A stretch of 21,954 bases of DNA from JACZWZ01 sp964194935 (GCA_964194935.1 CAXMOL010000026.1:1-21954), one strand, 5' to 3'; positions 1-7,552 are shown, counted from the first letter of the stretch. The notes: generated by a model not told the origin, from the letters alone. Made by a program: numbers and translations.

Positions 1-1
1 G

Positions 2-799
2 GCCGATGAACTGCCGGGTGGAGGCTTCCTGGTTCTCCCCCGCATACTCGTGGCCCTCTACGGCAATCCGCTCACCACCGCACTGGGAGCACTCGGTGAG
101 CAAGGTCCCGTCGATGCAGTGACCAGGGTCCGGGGCATGGCCGCGCAGTTTGAATCCCCCGGAGTCGACCCGTTGCCCACCTTCGAGATCATCACCACGG
201 TCGCCGCCGGGAACCCCGGGGGCGACGGCGACTACTCCAACGAGATGGGCCACGAGGTCATCCAGCCGTGGATCGACATCGGTGCGCAGGAGGGCGTTTA
301 CGTGATCCTCGACCTCCAGCCGGGACGCTCTGACTTCCTCACCCAGGCCAAGCGGTACGAACAAGCACTCCTCAACCCGAATGTTGGGCTGGCACTCGAC
401 CCGGAATGGCGACTGACTGCGAATCAGCTTCCCCTGCAGCAGATCGGCCGGGTCCAGGCTGCCGAAGTGAACCAAGTCATCGAGTGGCTGGCCAACCTGG
501 TCCACGAAAACAACCTCCCGCAGAAGGTCCTGCTGCTCCACCAGTTCCGCGAATTCATGCTTCAAGACCGTGAGACGATCATGACGCCGCCCGAACTCCA
601 GGTGATCATCCAGATGGACGGTCAGGGAGCAGTTCCCGATAAATACACCACGTGGGGGGTCTTGACCGCCGGATGGGAGACCCACCCTTGGGCGTGGGGC
701 TGGAAGAACTTCTACGACGAGGACATTCCGGGTGGCGGGATCTCGCCAGCCAATGTGCTCGAGTTGGTGCCTTCGGCTGCCTACGTGAGCTACCAGTAG
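2..799 (+). CDS. Unrecognised protein, 3' part of gene (5' end outside window)
   Basis: The reading frame is open from the first bases, so the gene starts before the window; 265 residues are visible. GTG at 50 is in frame, but the upstream residues (ADELPGGGFLVLPRILVALYG) are continuous with the protein, so I do not treat it as the start. I do not recognise the family. Alternating hydrophobic strands and helices (VYVILDLQPG, NVGLALDPEW, VLLLHQF, LQVIIQMDG, TTWGVLTAGW) look like a TIM-barrel-type alpha/beta fold. Acidic residues sit at strand ends (ILDLQ, ALDPEW), as in glycoside-hydrolase-like folds, but no catalytic signature is certain. The C-terminus is rich in Trp and Gly (WAWGWKNFYDED). 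The stop lies 36 bases before the FetB-like gene, which appears to have its own promoter. The fold suggestion is inference only. Confidence 0.7.
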   Translation, partial: ADELPGGGFLVLPRILVALYGNPLTTALGALGEQGPVDAVTRVRGMAAQFESPGVDPLPTFEIITTVAAGNPGGDGDYSNEMGHEVIQPWIDIGAQEGVYVILDLQPGRSDFLTQAKRYEQALLNPNVGLALDPEWRLTANQLPLQQIGRVQAAEVNQVIEWLANLVHENNLPQKVLLLHQFREFMLQDRETIMTPPELQVIIQMDGQGAVPDKYTTWGVLTAGWETHPWAWGWKNFYDEDIPGGGISPANVLELVPSAAYVSYQ

Positions 800-823
800 G
801 ACCAGGTGGCGCACGCCACGTCG

Positions 824-829
824 TAGCCT
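824..829 (+). promoter_or_regulatory. -10 hexamer TAGCCT for a leaderless fetB-like mRNA
   Basis: TAGCCT fits the actinobacterial -10 pattern TANNNT. It lies six bases before the ATG at 836, so transcription would begin at or beside the start codon. No Shine-Dalgarno sequence is visible. The same spacing recurs at six other genes here. No convincing -35 was found. Confidence 0.5.
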
Positions 830-835
830 TGCCGC

Positions 836-1615
836 ATGGAGCCCGTGTCCGCGCTCGGCGCACTTGCCTCACTCACCCTCATCGCCCTGGCGGTTGGGAT
901 CTCCTTGTGGATGCGCCTGGGAATCGAAAGGTCGATCGTCTGGGCGGCCCTGCGGGCCGCAGTCCAACTGCTGGCCGTGGGGGCAGTATTCAGGCTGATC
1001 TTCGACAGTGCTCAAGCACCGATCTACAGCGGCTTGTGGATCATCGGGATGATCATCGTTGCCACCTTCGTGGCCAACCATCGAGCAAAGGGAATTCGGC
1101 GGCTCTGGCCGTTTGCACTCTTGTCGATTTCGGGGTCGGCCGGCATCGCACTCGCCGTCGTATTCGGATTCGGGATCATCGAGGTCTCTCCCGTAAACAT
1201 GGTCGTGATCGCCGGGATCACAATCGGCAACACAATGCCGGCAACGGTGCTCGCCATAAACCGTGCCGCCGCATACTTCACCGACCACCCGGGACGGATC
1301 GAAGCATTGCTAGCGCTCGGTTTCGATCAGAGACAAACCGCGCGGTTCGTGGCGCCGCTGACCGCCCGCACCGCTCTCATCCCCCAAATCGAGCGAACCA
1401 AAGTTGTCGGGCTGATCGCCCTTCCCGGCGCAATGACCGGTCTGCTGTTGGCCGGAGTCGAACCCGTGGATGCCGTTGTGGTCCAGTTGATCGTGATGTA
1501 TCTGATCCTGGGGGCGGTCGCTCTGTCAGTCGCAGTGGTGACGACCGCAACCGTAACCAGCGCTCTCAGCTCCGGCCTGAGGCTCCCCGACTGGAGCCGG
1601 CAGCCGATCAGGTAG
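836..1615 (+). CDS. fetB: FetB/UPF0014-type iron export permease
   Basis: This 259-residue integral membrane protein belongs to the UPF0014/FetB family, the permease half of an ABC exporter linked in E. coli to iron efflux and oxidative-stress resistance. Hydrophobic helices fill most of the length. The family signature is visible as VVGLIALPGAMTGLLLAG followed by QLIVMYLILGA (about residues 184-226), and the central GITIGNTMPAT stretch (about residues 128-138) is also typical. Length matches the family. No FetA ATPase gene is adjacent, so it must be encoded elsewhere or lie to the left. The ATG at 836 has a -10-like hexamer six bases upstream and no ribosome site, suggesting a leaderless message. 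The gene ends inside the convergent desaturase gene with an 8-base overlap. The family is secure; the transported ion is inferred. Confidence 0.85.
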   Translation: MEPVSALGALASLTLIALAVGISLWMRLGIERSIVWAALRAAVQLLAVGAVFRLIFDSAQAPIYSGLWIIGMIIVATFVANHRAKGIRRLWPFALLSISGSAGIALAVVFGFGIIEVSPVNMVVIAGITIGNTMPATVLAINRAAAYFTDHPGRIEALLALGFDQRQTARFVAPLTARTALIPQIERTKVVGLIALPGAMTGLLLAGVEPVDAVVVQLIVMYLILGAVALSVAVVTTATVTSALSSGLRLPDWSRQPIR

Positions 1616-2507
1616 CGAGGCGCGCCGCCCTGCGCTCGAAGATCTCCGCGGCCCGCAGCACCCTGGAGGGAAGTTCCATGATCTTTTCCTGCATCTCTTG
1701 TGCCGAGGCAGACAGACCAGTCAGATGTTCAATCTTCCAGTCCCGCAGCAGCGGCTCGATCACCCGATCGTGGTGGATTCGCAGGTTGTAGACGCCCACC
1801 TTGGCCATTTCGACCGCACGCTGGAGGAATCCGGGAATGACAGTCCCCGGCATCTTGAAGTTGTTGAAGACCCGATAGAGCGGCTCGAGCATCGTCTCGG
1901 CGCTCTGCTCCAACATGGCAGCCGCCACACCTCGATAGAACATGAAGTGGTGATTCTCGTCAGTAGCGATCCGACCCATCAGTGCATAGGCGGTCTCATC
2001 ATCTGCCAGGCGACCGGCGTTTCGATGACTGACTCTGGTCGCCAGTTCCTGCGCAGCGGTGTAGATGAACAGCGCAGCCGGATCCTCATATCCGCTGAGG
2101 TGACCTGCCTCCATCGTGGCCATCCGGTCATCCTCCAGCCCCACCGGGTCGCAGTTGCGTGAGGTGAGCAGATACGACCGCAGCGCGATCGCATGCTGTC
2201 CCTCTTCAGCGGTCCACAGATGGGCCCAGTCTGCGTAGGCGCCACCGGTCGGCAATCGGTCGGCGATTTCGGCGTGGTAATAGGGCAGATTGTCCTCGGT
2301 GAGGAGATTCAGTACAAGCGAAGTACGTACCTCAGGAGACAGAGTGGCTTGGCTCTCATCCCATGGCTCGGCGACGAAGTTTCGGCCCTGCTCCCACGGA
2401 ACGTACTCGTGGGCGTACCAATTCTCACGACGCTCGCGATGCTCGTCGGTGAGACGCTCCACCGTTGGCTCGACAGCTTGGAGCAGCTCCAATTGTTCAG
2501 TATTCAA
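1608..2507 (-). CDS. Acyl-ACP desaturase (ferritin-like di-iron)
   Basis: This 299-residue soluble di-iron protein is of the stearoyl-ACP desaturase type (mycobacterial DesA1/DesA2 relatives), which puts a double bond into acyl chains on acyl carrier protein using O2 and reduced ferredoxin. With the TTG start the ligands are E71 (TEDNLPYYH), E102 and H105 (WTAEEGQH), E154 (AAQEL) and E184 with H187 (TDENHH), the complete six-residue set. The start is set by the ribosome site: GAGGGGGC lies just before TTG at 2507. An upstream in-frame GTG at 2522 would place that site inside the coding region. It follows the helicase on the same strand after about 60 bases, with its own possible -10. Its 3' end overlaps fetB by 8 bases. 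The regiochemistry of desaturation cannot be read from sequence. Confidence 0.88.
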   Translation of the reverse strand: MNTEQLELLQAVEPTVERLTDEHRERRENWYAHEYVPWEQGRNFVAEPWDESQATLSPEVRTSLVLNLLTEDNLPYYHAEIADRLPTGGAYADWAHLWTAEEGQHAIALRSYLLTSRNCDPVGLEDDRMATMEAGHLSGYEDPAALFIYTAAQELATRVSHRNAGRLADDETAYALMGRIATDENHHFMFYRGVAAAMLEQSAETMLEPLYRVFNNFKMPGTVIPGFLQRAVEMAKVGVYNLRIHHDRVIEPLLRDWKIEHLTGLSASAQEMQEKIMELPSRVLRAAEIFERRAARLAT

Positions 2508-2510
2508 TTT

Positions 2511-2518
2511 GCCCCCTC
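2511..2518 (-). promoter_or_regulatory. Shine-Dalgarno that decides the desaturase TTG start
   Basis: On the minus strand GAGGGGGC precedes AAA-TTG. It is the only strong ribosome site near the 5' end of the frame and favours TTG at 2507 over GTG at 2522. Confidence 0.6.
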
Positions 2519-2552
2519 GCACTGGCGATCGACGGGTGCCGATGCGCCAGAA

Positions 2553-2558
2553 ACAATA
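2553..2558 (-). promoter_or_regulatory. Possible -10 (TATTGT) for the desaturase gene
   Basis: TATTGT lies about 45 bases upstream of the TTG start, in the gap after the helicase gene, leaving a leader of roughly 40 bases. No matching -35 was found, so read-through from the helicase gene remains possible. Confidence 0.3.
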
Positions 2559-2571
2559 GCCTCAGTGCCCC

Positions 2572-3822
2572 TCAACGCCTCCGGCGCCTGGGGCGGAACC
2601 GCTTCGAAATATCGACATCACTGGTTCGCTTCATCTCAACGCGATCAGGCTCGTGGTCCACGAGATCGAGCAAGCGTTCGTCGTTCGAGTACATCTTGAC
2701 GATCTCATAGTTCAGGCCCGAAGCCCGTTGCAGCCGCTCAACGTCCTCGACCTGGTCCCACTCGACCAGCGAAACGACCAGACCGGATTCGCCGGCTCGG
2801 GCGGTCCGGCCCGAACGGTGAATAAAGCTCTTGTAATCCTGAGGCGGGTCGTAGTGGAGCACGATGTCCACATCGTCGATATGCAGACCGCGTGCAGCAA
2901 CGTTCGTCGCAACCAAAGCCGGGAGCTTGCCTTCGCCGAATTCGGCCAAACCCCGCTCTCTCTCATTCTGCCGCTTGTCACCATGAATCGCCTTGGCATC
3001 CACGCCCTCGTCGATCAGTTGGCCGGTCACCCGGTCTGCATTGCGCTTGGTACCGACGAACACAAGCGTCCGTTCCACGCTCCCGATGATCGCTGCGGCG
3101 ACTCTGGCCTTATCCATGTGGTGCACGGCGATAAAGCGGTGAGTCTGTTCATCGATGATGTCACCAGACGACTCAACCTCGTGGTTGACCGGGTCGGTCA
3201 AATAGGCGTTTACCAGGGAGCGCACGGCGCCATCCAGCGTGGCCGAGAAAAGCATGACCTGCGGTGTGCCCCCGACATTGCGCATGATGGCGTGGACCTG
3301 AGGTAGGAAGCCCATGTCGGCCATCTGGTCGGCCTCATCGATAACGGCGCATTCGACCGCCTCGACGCTCACCATTTTGCGGTCGACGAGATCGATCAAT
3401 CTCCCCGGCGTCGCCACAACTATGTCGACCCCTTTGTTGATCTTGTCGACCTGGGGCCCCATCGGAGCGCCCCCGTAGACAGAGACCAGGCTGAGACCTT
3501 TGGCTTTCGCCAACGGCCGGAGTTCCTCCGAAACCTGGCTGCATAGCTCGCGGGTTGGCACCAGCACCAGAGCGTGGGGGTAGCGCGGCTGTGCTTTTGT
3601 GGTTCGTTCGACCATCGGTATCCCAAAGGCCAGCGTCTTGCCTGAGCCCGTCTGCGCCCTACCGCACACGTCACGGCCAGCCAGCGCATCCGGGATGGTC
3701 ATGGACTGAACTGGAAAGGGGTCAAGGATGCCGCGATCGGCGAGCACCTGGACGATCTCGTCCGAGATTCCCAATTCGGAAAAGGAGTTCACGCCGGTCT
3801 GGCGCGAGGAGGTATTCAACAA
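2572..3822 (-). CDS. DEAD-box ATP-dependent RNA helicase
   Basis: This 416-residue superfamily 2 RNA helicase unwinds or remodels RNA using ATP, typically in ribosome assembly, mRNA decay or cold response. All core motifs are intact: Q motif (F36-Q39 region, PFPVQ), motif I AQTGSGKT (56-63), Ia PTREL (89-93), Ib TPGR (138-141), II DEAD (162-165), III SAT (193-195), V NVAARG (307-312) and VI HRSGRTAR (335-342). The C-terminal tail ends in a basic RPRRRRR cluster, likely for RNA binding. It is shorter than CsdA/DeaD and lacks their RNA-binding domain, so it is closer to RhlE or CshB-like minimal helicases. The start is one of two adjacent TTG codons (3822 or 3819) behind a GAGAG ribosome site. 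The specific RNA target is unknown. Confidence 0.93.
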   Translation of the reverse strand: MLNTSSRQTGVNSFSELGISDEIVQVLADRGILDPFPVQSMTIPDALAGRDVCGRAQTGSGKTLAFGIPMVERTTKAQPRYPHALVLVPTRELCSQVSEELRPLAKAKGLSLVSVYGGAPMGPQVDKINKGVDIVVATPGRLIDLVDRKMVSVEAVECAVIDEADQMADMGFLPQVHAIMRNVGGTPQVMLFSATLDGAVRSLVNAYLTDPVNHEVESSGDIIDEQTHRFIAVHHMDKARVAAAIIGSVERTLVFVGTKRNADRVTGQLIDEGVDAKAIHGDKRQNERERGLAEFGEGKLPALVATNVAARGLHIDDVDIVLHYDPPQDYKSFIHRSGRTARAGESGLVVSLVEWDQVEDVERLQRASGLNYEIVKMYSNDERLLDLVDHEPDRVEMKRTSDVDISKRFRPRRRRR

Positions 3823-3944
3823 GTTCTCTCATTCCATCGCCTGAACGGTCCGGGCGCTCAGCGGAGTGGAGAGCGACGGAACCAGATCGTCGCGGGTGCG
3901 ACGCCGACAACCACGGTACCAGGCGCCATACGCGAAGCCGGTTC
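3823..3944. other. 122-base gap between EamA and helicase genes
   Basis: Both flanking genes are on the minus strand, so this is the leader or promoter region of the helicase gene. I see no strong terminator hairpin and no convincing -10/-35 pair. The minus strand contains TATGGC about 85 bases before the helicase start, a poor -10 match. Confidence 0.35.
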
Positions 3945-4850
3945 TCAGCCGCCTTGCGGTGTTCTTAGCTTGGGTCGACGTTCGGCGCGATCGGTGATCA
4001 GAACGCCTACAAGGATCAACAGGCCGCCGAGGATGATCCCCGATTGGAGTTGTTCGTCCAGCAATACCACGCCAGCGGTGATGGCGATGACAGGTATCAC
4101 GTAACCGGCCAGCGACGCATAGGTGGCCGTGACGTGGCGCAACATCCAGTAGTACAGAATCATCGGGAGGAATGTCGAGGCCAGCGCCATGTACACCAGG
4201 AGGAGCCAGGCCTTCCCGGTGGCCCCGGTGGGCCCGCCTTCAGCGACAAGCGTGATCAGAGCGATGATCACGGTGCCCGTCGCAAAGTGAACTCCGGTGA
4301 CATCGAGGGGCTCGTATTCGCCGGCGTAGTGCTTCGCATAGACGCCTCCGGCTGAGATGGACACCACTGCGCCCATCCCCAGCAATCCCGCGAGGATCGG
4401 GCGCCCACCTTCGACCAAGCCGGTATCACCAGAAAGGAAGAGAACGGCAACGCCGGAAAGGCCCAGCATCAGACCCACCGTCTTCGCAACCGAGAGTCGC
4501 TCCCCCGGCAATGTGAAGTGGGCCAGCCCCGCGGTAATCAACGGGATGAGTGCCGTCATCAACCCGAGAAAGCCTGCTCCGGCGTACTGAAGTGCAAGGT
4601 TGGAGAAGATGAAAGGTGCGGCCAGATTGGAAAGCCCCATCGCGGTTCCGACCTTCCAAACCACAGCGCCCCTGGGCACTTTGCCTCTGCTCACCAGCAA
4701 GTAGATGATCACCGCCACCACCGCAAGCAAAGACCGATAGGCGGCGAGGCGATACGGGGTAACACCCTCGCCCAGCGCCGAACGGGTTGCCACACCAGCC
4801 GTCCCCCAACCGAGGGAGGCGACGATGATGGCGAGCCAGACGCGTTGCAT
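3945..4850 (-). CDS. EamA-family (DMT) transporter
   Basis: This 301-residue inner-membrane protein has about ten predicted helices arranged as two EamA repeats (roughly residues 5-140 and 150-290). The family exports amino acids, purines or other metabolites (RhtA and YdcZ relatives). Typical features are the first helix IIVASLGWGTAGVATRSAL, in the position of the family's SxxWGxxF motif, and the second-repeat VIPVIAITAGVVLLDEQL with the conserved acidic LGE/LDE element. The substrate cannot be read from sequence. The ATG at 4850 is preceded by TATTCT at exactly six bases, which suggests a leaderless message, and it diverges from the dipeptidase unit. The basic C-terminal tail (DRAERRPKLRT) is cytoplasmic by the positive-inside rule. 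Confidence 0.88.
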   Translation of the reverse strand: MQRVWLAIIVASLGWGTAGVATRSALGEGVTPYRLAAYRSLLAVVAVIIYLLVSRGKVPRGAVVWKVGTAMGLSNLAAPFIFSNLALQYAGAGFLGLMTALIPLITAGLAHFTLPGERLSVAKTVGLMLGLSGVAVLFLSGDTGLVEGGRPILAGLLGMGAVVSISAGGVYAKHYAGEYEPLDVTGVHFATGTVIIALITLVAEGGPTGATGKAWLLLVYMALASTFLPMILYYWMLRHVTATYASLAGYVIPVIAITAGVVLLDEQLQSGIILGGLLILVGVLITDRAERRPKLRTPQGG

Positions 4851-4856
4851 CGGCCG

Positions 4857-4862
4857 AGAATA
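4857..4862 (-). promoter_or_regulatory. -10 hexamer TATTCT for a leaderless EamA mRNA
   Basis: TATTCT is a good match to TANNNT on the minus strand and sits six bases before the ATG at 4850. There is no Shine-Dalgarno. The spacing matches the other leaderless candidates in this window. Confidence 0.5.
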
Positions 4863-4929
4863 GGTCTGGCAGAAGCGCCCTCAGTCGTCCCCGCTTTTGG
4901 CGCTTGCCGAGGACGGCAACTTCCGGGCG

Positions 4930-4935
4930 TAGGCT
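4930..4935 (+). promoter_or_regulatory. Possible -10 (TAGGCT) for the dipeptidase unit
   Basis: TAGGCT in the divergent EamA/dipeptidase region would start a transcript about 40 bases before the small ORF at 4984. No convincing -35 at standard spacing was seen. Confidence 0.3.
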
Positions 4936-4983
4936 GCGCGAAACCGAGATCACTCGTGACCGCCAAGCGCAATTGGAGACACC

Positions 4984-5067
4984 GTGAAACGACCGGCTGT
5001 GCTCATCGGAGCGTTCTATCTCTACTTCGGAGGCGAGGAGACGCCTCGGCCTGTGGGATCCGAATGA
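4984..5067 (+). CDS. Possible 27-residue leader peptide coupled to the dipeptidase gene
   Basis: A GTG codon at 4984 follows a TTGGAG ribosome-binding sequence at good spacing. It opens a 27-codon frame that ends in ATGA, where its TGA overlaps the ATG of the dipeptidase gene. The peptide would read MKRPAVLIGAFYLYFGGEE and then a Pro-rich end; I recognise no family. Signal, spacing and overlap suggest translation and coupling to the dipeptidase. Alternatively this is just the 5' leader of the dipeptidase mRNA. A third option is that the dipeptidase itself starts at GTG 4956, in a different frame, which would make this ORF false; that extension is Arg-rich and unlike M19 proteins. Confidence 0.35.
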   Translation: MKRPAVLIGAFYLYFGGEETPRPVGSE

Positions 5068-6188
5068 ACTCCACGGAGCGCGTCGCCGAACTCCATAGGT
5101 CCCTACCTGTCGTCGACGGGCACAACGACCTGCCGTGGCAGATCCGCACCCGGGCCGACGGGTCGCTCGCAGCCGCGGACCCGCGAACAAGGCTCGACGG
5201 CTACCACAGTGACTTTCCCCGAATGCTGGAGGGTGGCGTCGGAGTTCAGTTCTGGTCGGTGTACGTACCGGCATGGACCACCGGGCCCCTGGCCGCCACG
5301 CACCGTCAGATCGATCTCGTTGACGAAATGTCACGGCTGGCACCCGAGCTCACCGGTCTTGCCGACACGGCCGAGGCAGCCCGCCGGATCAGGGATGGCG
5401 GCCGCATCGCCGGCTTCATGGGAGTCGAGGGAGGCCACGCGATCGAAAACGACCTGGGGGCACTGTCGTTGCTGCATGAGCGCGGGGTGCGATACATGAC
5501 CCTGACCCACGGTGACACGATCGACTGGGCCGACTCGGCTACCGACGAAGAACGCCACGGAGGGTTGACTGACTTCGGCCGGGAAGTTGTCCAGGAGATG
5601 AATCGAATCGGCATGCTGGTGGATGTGTCTCACGTCTCAGCAGACACCATGCGTCAGGCAATTGAAACGAGCCGCTCCCCGGTCATCGCATCTCACTCCT
5701 CGGCGTTTGCATTGGCACCGCACCCTCGCAACGTCCCCGATGACGTCATCGAGATGATCGCAGCAGGAGGCGGGGTGGTCATGGTGACATTCGTACCGGC
5801 ATTCCTGGTGCATGAAACGGCCTTGCTCGACGTCGATATGTTCGAGGAGTCGCGCCAGCTGCGTGCCCAATTCGCACCCGACGATGAGGCTGGCTTCTCT
5901 GCTGCCTCGAAGGATCTCGAGCTGGGTCGTGAAGTGGCGGTGGGCTCGGTGACCGATGTTGCCGATCACATCGAATACATCGCTCGCCTTGGCGGGATCG
6001 ACCATGTGGGCATCGGATCTGACTTTGACGGCGTCGACCTCCTGCCCGACGGCCTGCACGACGTCACGACCTATCCGACGATCAGTTTGGAGCTCCTGGA
6101 GCGGGGATGGAGCGAACCGGATATTCGCAAGGTTCTGGGCGAGAACGCCCTGCGATCTTTGGCCAACGCTGAGGAAATTGCCGGCTAG
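5064..6188 (+). CDS. Membrane dipeptidase family (peptidase M19)
   Basis: This 374-residue zinc metallopeptidase of the renal dipeptidase family (M19, amidohydrolase superfamily) cleaves dipeptides, often including those with D-residues. Zinc ligands are all visible: H20 and D22 (DGHND), bridging E122 (GVEGGH), H190 (VDVSH) and H211 (SHSSAF), with catalytic-site D320 (GIGSDFDG). Length is normal for bacterial members. No signal peptide is seen, so it is probably cytoplasmic. The ATG at 5064 was chosen because homology to M19 begins within 15 residues and because it overlaps the stop of the upstream small ORF. The in-frame GTG at 4956 would add an unrelated Arg-rich extension. The stop TAG lies in a CTAG that is also the stop of the opposing gene. 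Confidence 0.92.
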   Translation: MNSTERVAELHRSLPVVDGHNDLPWQIRTRADGSLAAADPRTRLDGYHSDFPRMLEGGVGVQFWSVYVPAWTTGPLAATHRQIDLVDEMSRLAPELTGLADTAEAARRIRDGGRIAGFMGVEGGHAIENDLGALSLLHERGVRYMTLTHGDTIDWADSATDEERHGGLTDFGREVVQEMNRIGMLVDVSHVSADTMRQAIETSRSPVIASHSSAFALAPHPRNVPDDVIEMIAAGGGVVMVTFVPAFLVHETALLDVDMFEESRQLRAQFAPDDEAGFSAASKDLELGREVAVGSVTDVADHIEYIARLGGIDHVGIGSDFDGVDLLPDGLHDVTTYPTISLELLERGWSEPDIRKVLGENALRSLANAEEIAG

Positions 6189-6688
6189 CTCGGTTCGACG
6201 GTCTCGAGCAGGATCATTCGAAAGATCACCTCAGATCGGGCCTCGGTTTCGAGAAGCACCGGAGGACCGGGCAATCCTATGGCAAATGACGCCCGGGTCA
6301 CCGATCCATCGTCGTTGGTGATGGTGTAGACCCAGCAGTCGAAGGCGCCTGCGGGCGTAGCAACCGAACCGGCTGCAATTGTCGTCCGGTCCTCCGGGTA
6401 GGAAGCATGGGACTGAAAGTCGACCCAAGTGGACCGCACCAGTTCTGGCTGGTCCCGGACTGTGCCGTCAAGTTCTTCTGTCCAACGACTGCGTTCCGCC
6501 TCCTTGAAGTCACCGCCGGAGAACTCCCATCGATCGATGTATGGAGTTGCATCGGGTGGCTCCACCCGAAACTTGTACGCCCGACCGGGCGCCGACGAAT
6601 CCCGTATCTGGGCAGCCGAAAACGGCGTTGGCAATCGATCAGGTTCTAGGCGATGTTCGTCTGGAGGCAGCTCGCCCGGTGAGCTCAT
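6185..6688 (-). CDS. Small conserved-looking protein of unknown function
   Basis: This 167-residue soluble protein has no signal peptide or membrane segment and is not one I recognise. It has a beta-rich pattern with repeated short strands (RAYKFRVEP, DRWEFSGGDF, STWVDFQSHASYP, AFDCWVYTITNDD, RASFAIGLPGPPVLLET, FRMILLE). This resembles a single beta-sandwich or lipocalin-like domain of the DUF3108 kind, but that is a guess. The ATG at 6688 overlaps the stop of the upstream membrane-protein gene as TGATG, indicating translational coupling, so the two proteins probably act together. A TTG at 6709 is possible but lies deeper in the upstream gene. The 3' end shares CTAG with the dipeptidase stop. 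Confidence 0.7.
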   Translation of the reverse strand: MSSPGELPPDEHRLEPDRLPTPFSAAQIRDSSAPGRAYKFRVEPPDATPYIDRWEFSGGDFKEAERSRWTEELDGTVRDQPELVRSTWVDFQSHASYPEDRTTIAAGSVATPAGAFDCWVYTITNDDGSVTRASFAIGLPGPPVLLETEARSEVIFRMILLETVEPS

Positions 6689-7503
6689 CAATGTCGGATC
6701 GTGTCCCAATCGATGGCAACTGCGTTGTCGTCATCGCGGTCTACCCCGACGTCGACACGAGTCCTGGGGCCGACGCGTCCCAACAGCCGCTCGGGAATCC
6801 GGTGAGCCACCCTGACCTCATACGGGCTCATCCCACTCTGCTTGACCTCCAGGCCAATCACGAAGAGACGGTCATCGTCGCCCGCTGCGCCAACCTCAAC
6901 GAGACCCAACTCGGACATGTCGCCGGCATCTTCCATCGAGATAATGAGCGCGGTCGCCCGCCTACCGGTGCGCAGTAGCTCCTCGATGTCGCGCACACCG
7001 TCGGAGCTGGAAATCGGGGCCGTTTCAACCACGGCAGGTGCTACGGCCGCCGACCCGCCTTCCCAATCGATCGCCAGGTGTTCCCGATCGGCAGGATCTA
7101 CCACAATCGACACGGTCGATCCTGGGAGAAAGGTTCCAAGCAGCAAGCGTGGCGCTCGTTGGCGGATGGTGGCCGAGTAGGGCGCATGAGCACTGCTATC
7201 CACATCGAGACCAAACTCGATTACCGGGCTCCCGTTTACCGTCACCCCTGTCTCTCCGAGCGATGTGATCGTCGCCGTTGCTCGCACCCCTTCTGCCTTT
7301 AGCTGCCGGTCCAGGGCAGAAACGGTTCCCAGGCGGCGACCGATAAAGGCCAAAACGAACCCGGTCACCCCGATGGCGAAGGCAACGATGAGAAGGGCCA
7401 TCCGTGCATCGCCGCTGAACGCCACCGCCACCGCGACGCATGCCAATGCCGCGGCGATAAAGAGGCGACCGAGGGTGCCGAACGCATTCAGAAAGCGCAT
7501 CAC
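6688..7503 (-). CDS. Membrane protein with two tandem copies of a DUF3592-like domain
   Basis: This protein has 271 residues, or 270 if the ATG at 7500 is used instead of the GTG at 7503. Two N-terminal hydrophobic helices (about 13-30 and 35-54) are followed by two soluble repeats. Repeat A (about 70-147) starts EGVRATATITSL and ends DREHLAIDW. Repeat B (about 178-266) starts TGRRATALIISM and ends DNAVAIDW. Both contain an APYS/SPYE motif, then an IxxRLLG motif and a V-V-D strand. The A-x-I start and the closing V-x-V-D/P strand resemble the DUF3592 or SHOCT-associated fold. Function is unknown. It is coupled by TGATG to the downstream small protein and diverges from the MFS gene. Confidence 0.75.
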   Translation of the reverse strand: MMRFLNAFGTLGRLFIAAALACVAVAVAFSGDARMALLIVAFAIGVTGFVLAFIGRRLGTVSALDRQLKAEGVRATATITSLGETGVTVNGSPVIEFGLDVDSSAHAPYSATIRQRAPRLLLGTFLPGSTVSIVVDPADREHLAIDWEGGSAAVAPAVVETAPISSSDGVRDIEELLRTGRRATALIISMEDAGDMSELGLVEVGAAGDDDRLFVIGLEVKQSGMSPYEVRVAHRIPERLLGRVGPRTRVDVGVDRDDDNAVAIDWDTIRH

Positions 7504-7508
7504 CGCAG

Positions 7509-7514
7509 AGCCTA
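7509..7514 (-). promoter_or_regulatory. -10 hexamer TAGGCT before the duplicated-domain gene
   Basis: TAGGCT on the minus strand ends five bases before GTG 7503 and eight bases before ATG 7500. There is no clear Shine-Dalgarno, so the message may be leaderless or nearly so. Confidence 0.4.
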
Positions 7515-7540
7515 TTCGGATGTAGCTGCCCCACGCTGAG

Positions 7541-7546
7541 TAGGGT
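7541..7546 (+). promoter_or_regulatory. -10 hexamer TAGGGT for a leaderless MFS mRNA
   Basis: TAGGGT lies exactly six bases before ATG 7553. This divergent promoter region is only 49 bases long and serves genes on both strands. Confidence 0.5.
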
Positions 7547-7552
7547 CCTCCA

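Noticed and set aside
652..1791. Long Arg-rich open frame on the plus strand overlapping the FetB-like gene.
   Set aside because: Arg/Ala/Gly-rich composition without domains; it is a frame shadow of the permease gene, which has clear family motifs.
4518..5063. N-terminal extension of the dipeptidase.
   Set aside because: It runs antisense through the EamA gene, and M19 similarity begins after ATG 5064.
4426..5343. 305-residue minus-strand frame over EamA and the dipeptidase 5' end.
   Set aside because: Shadow frame rich in Arg and Gly; it crosses two real genes.
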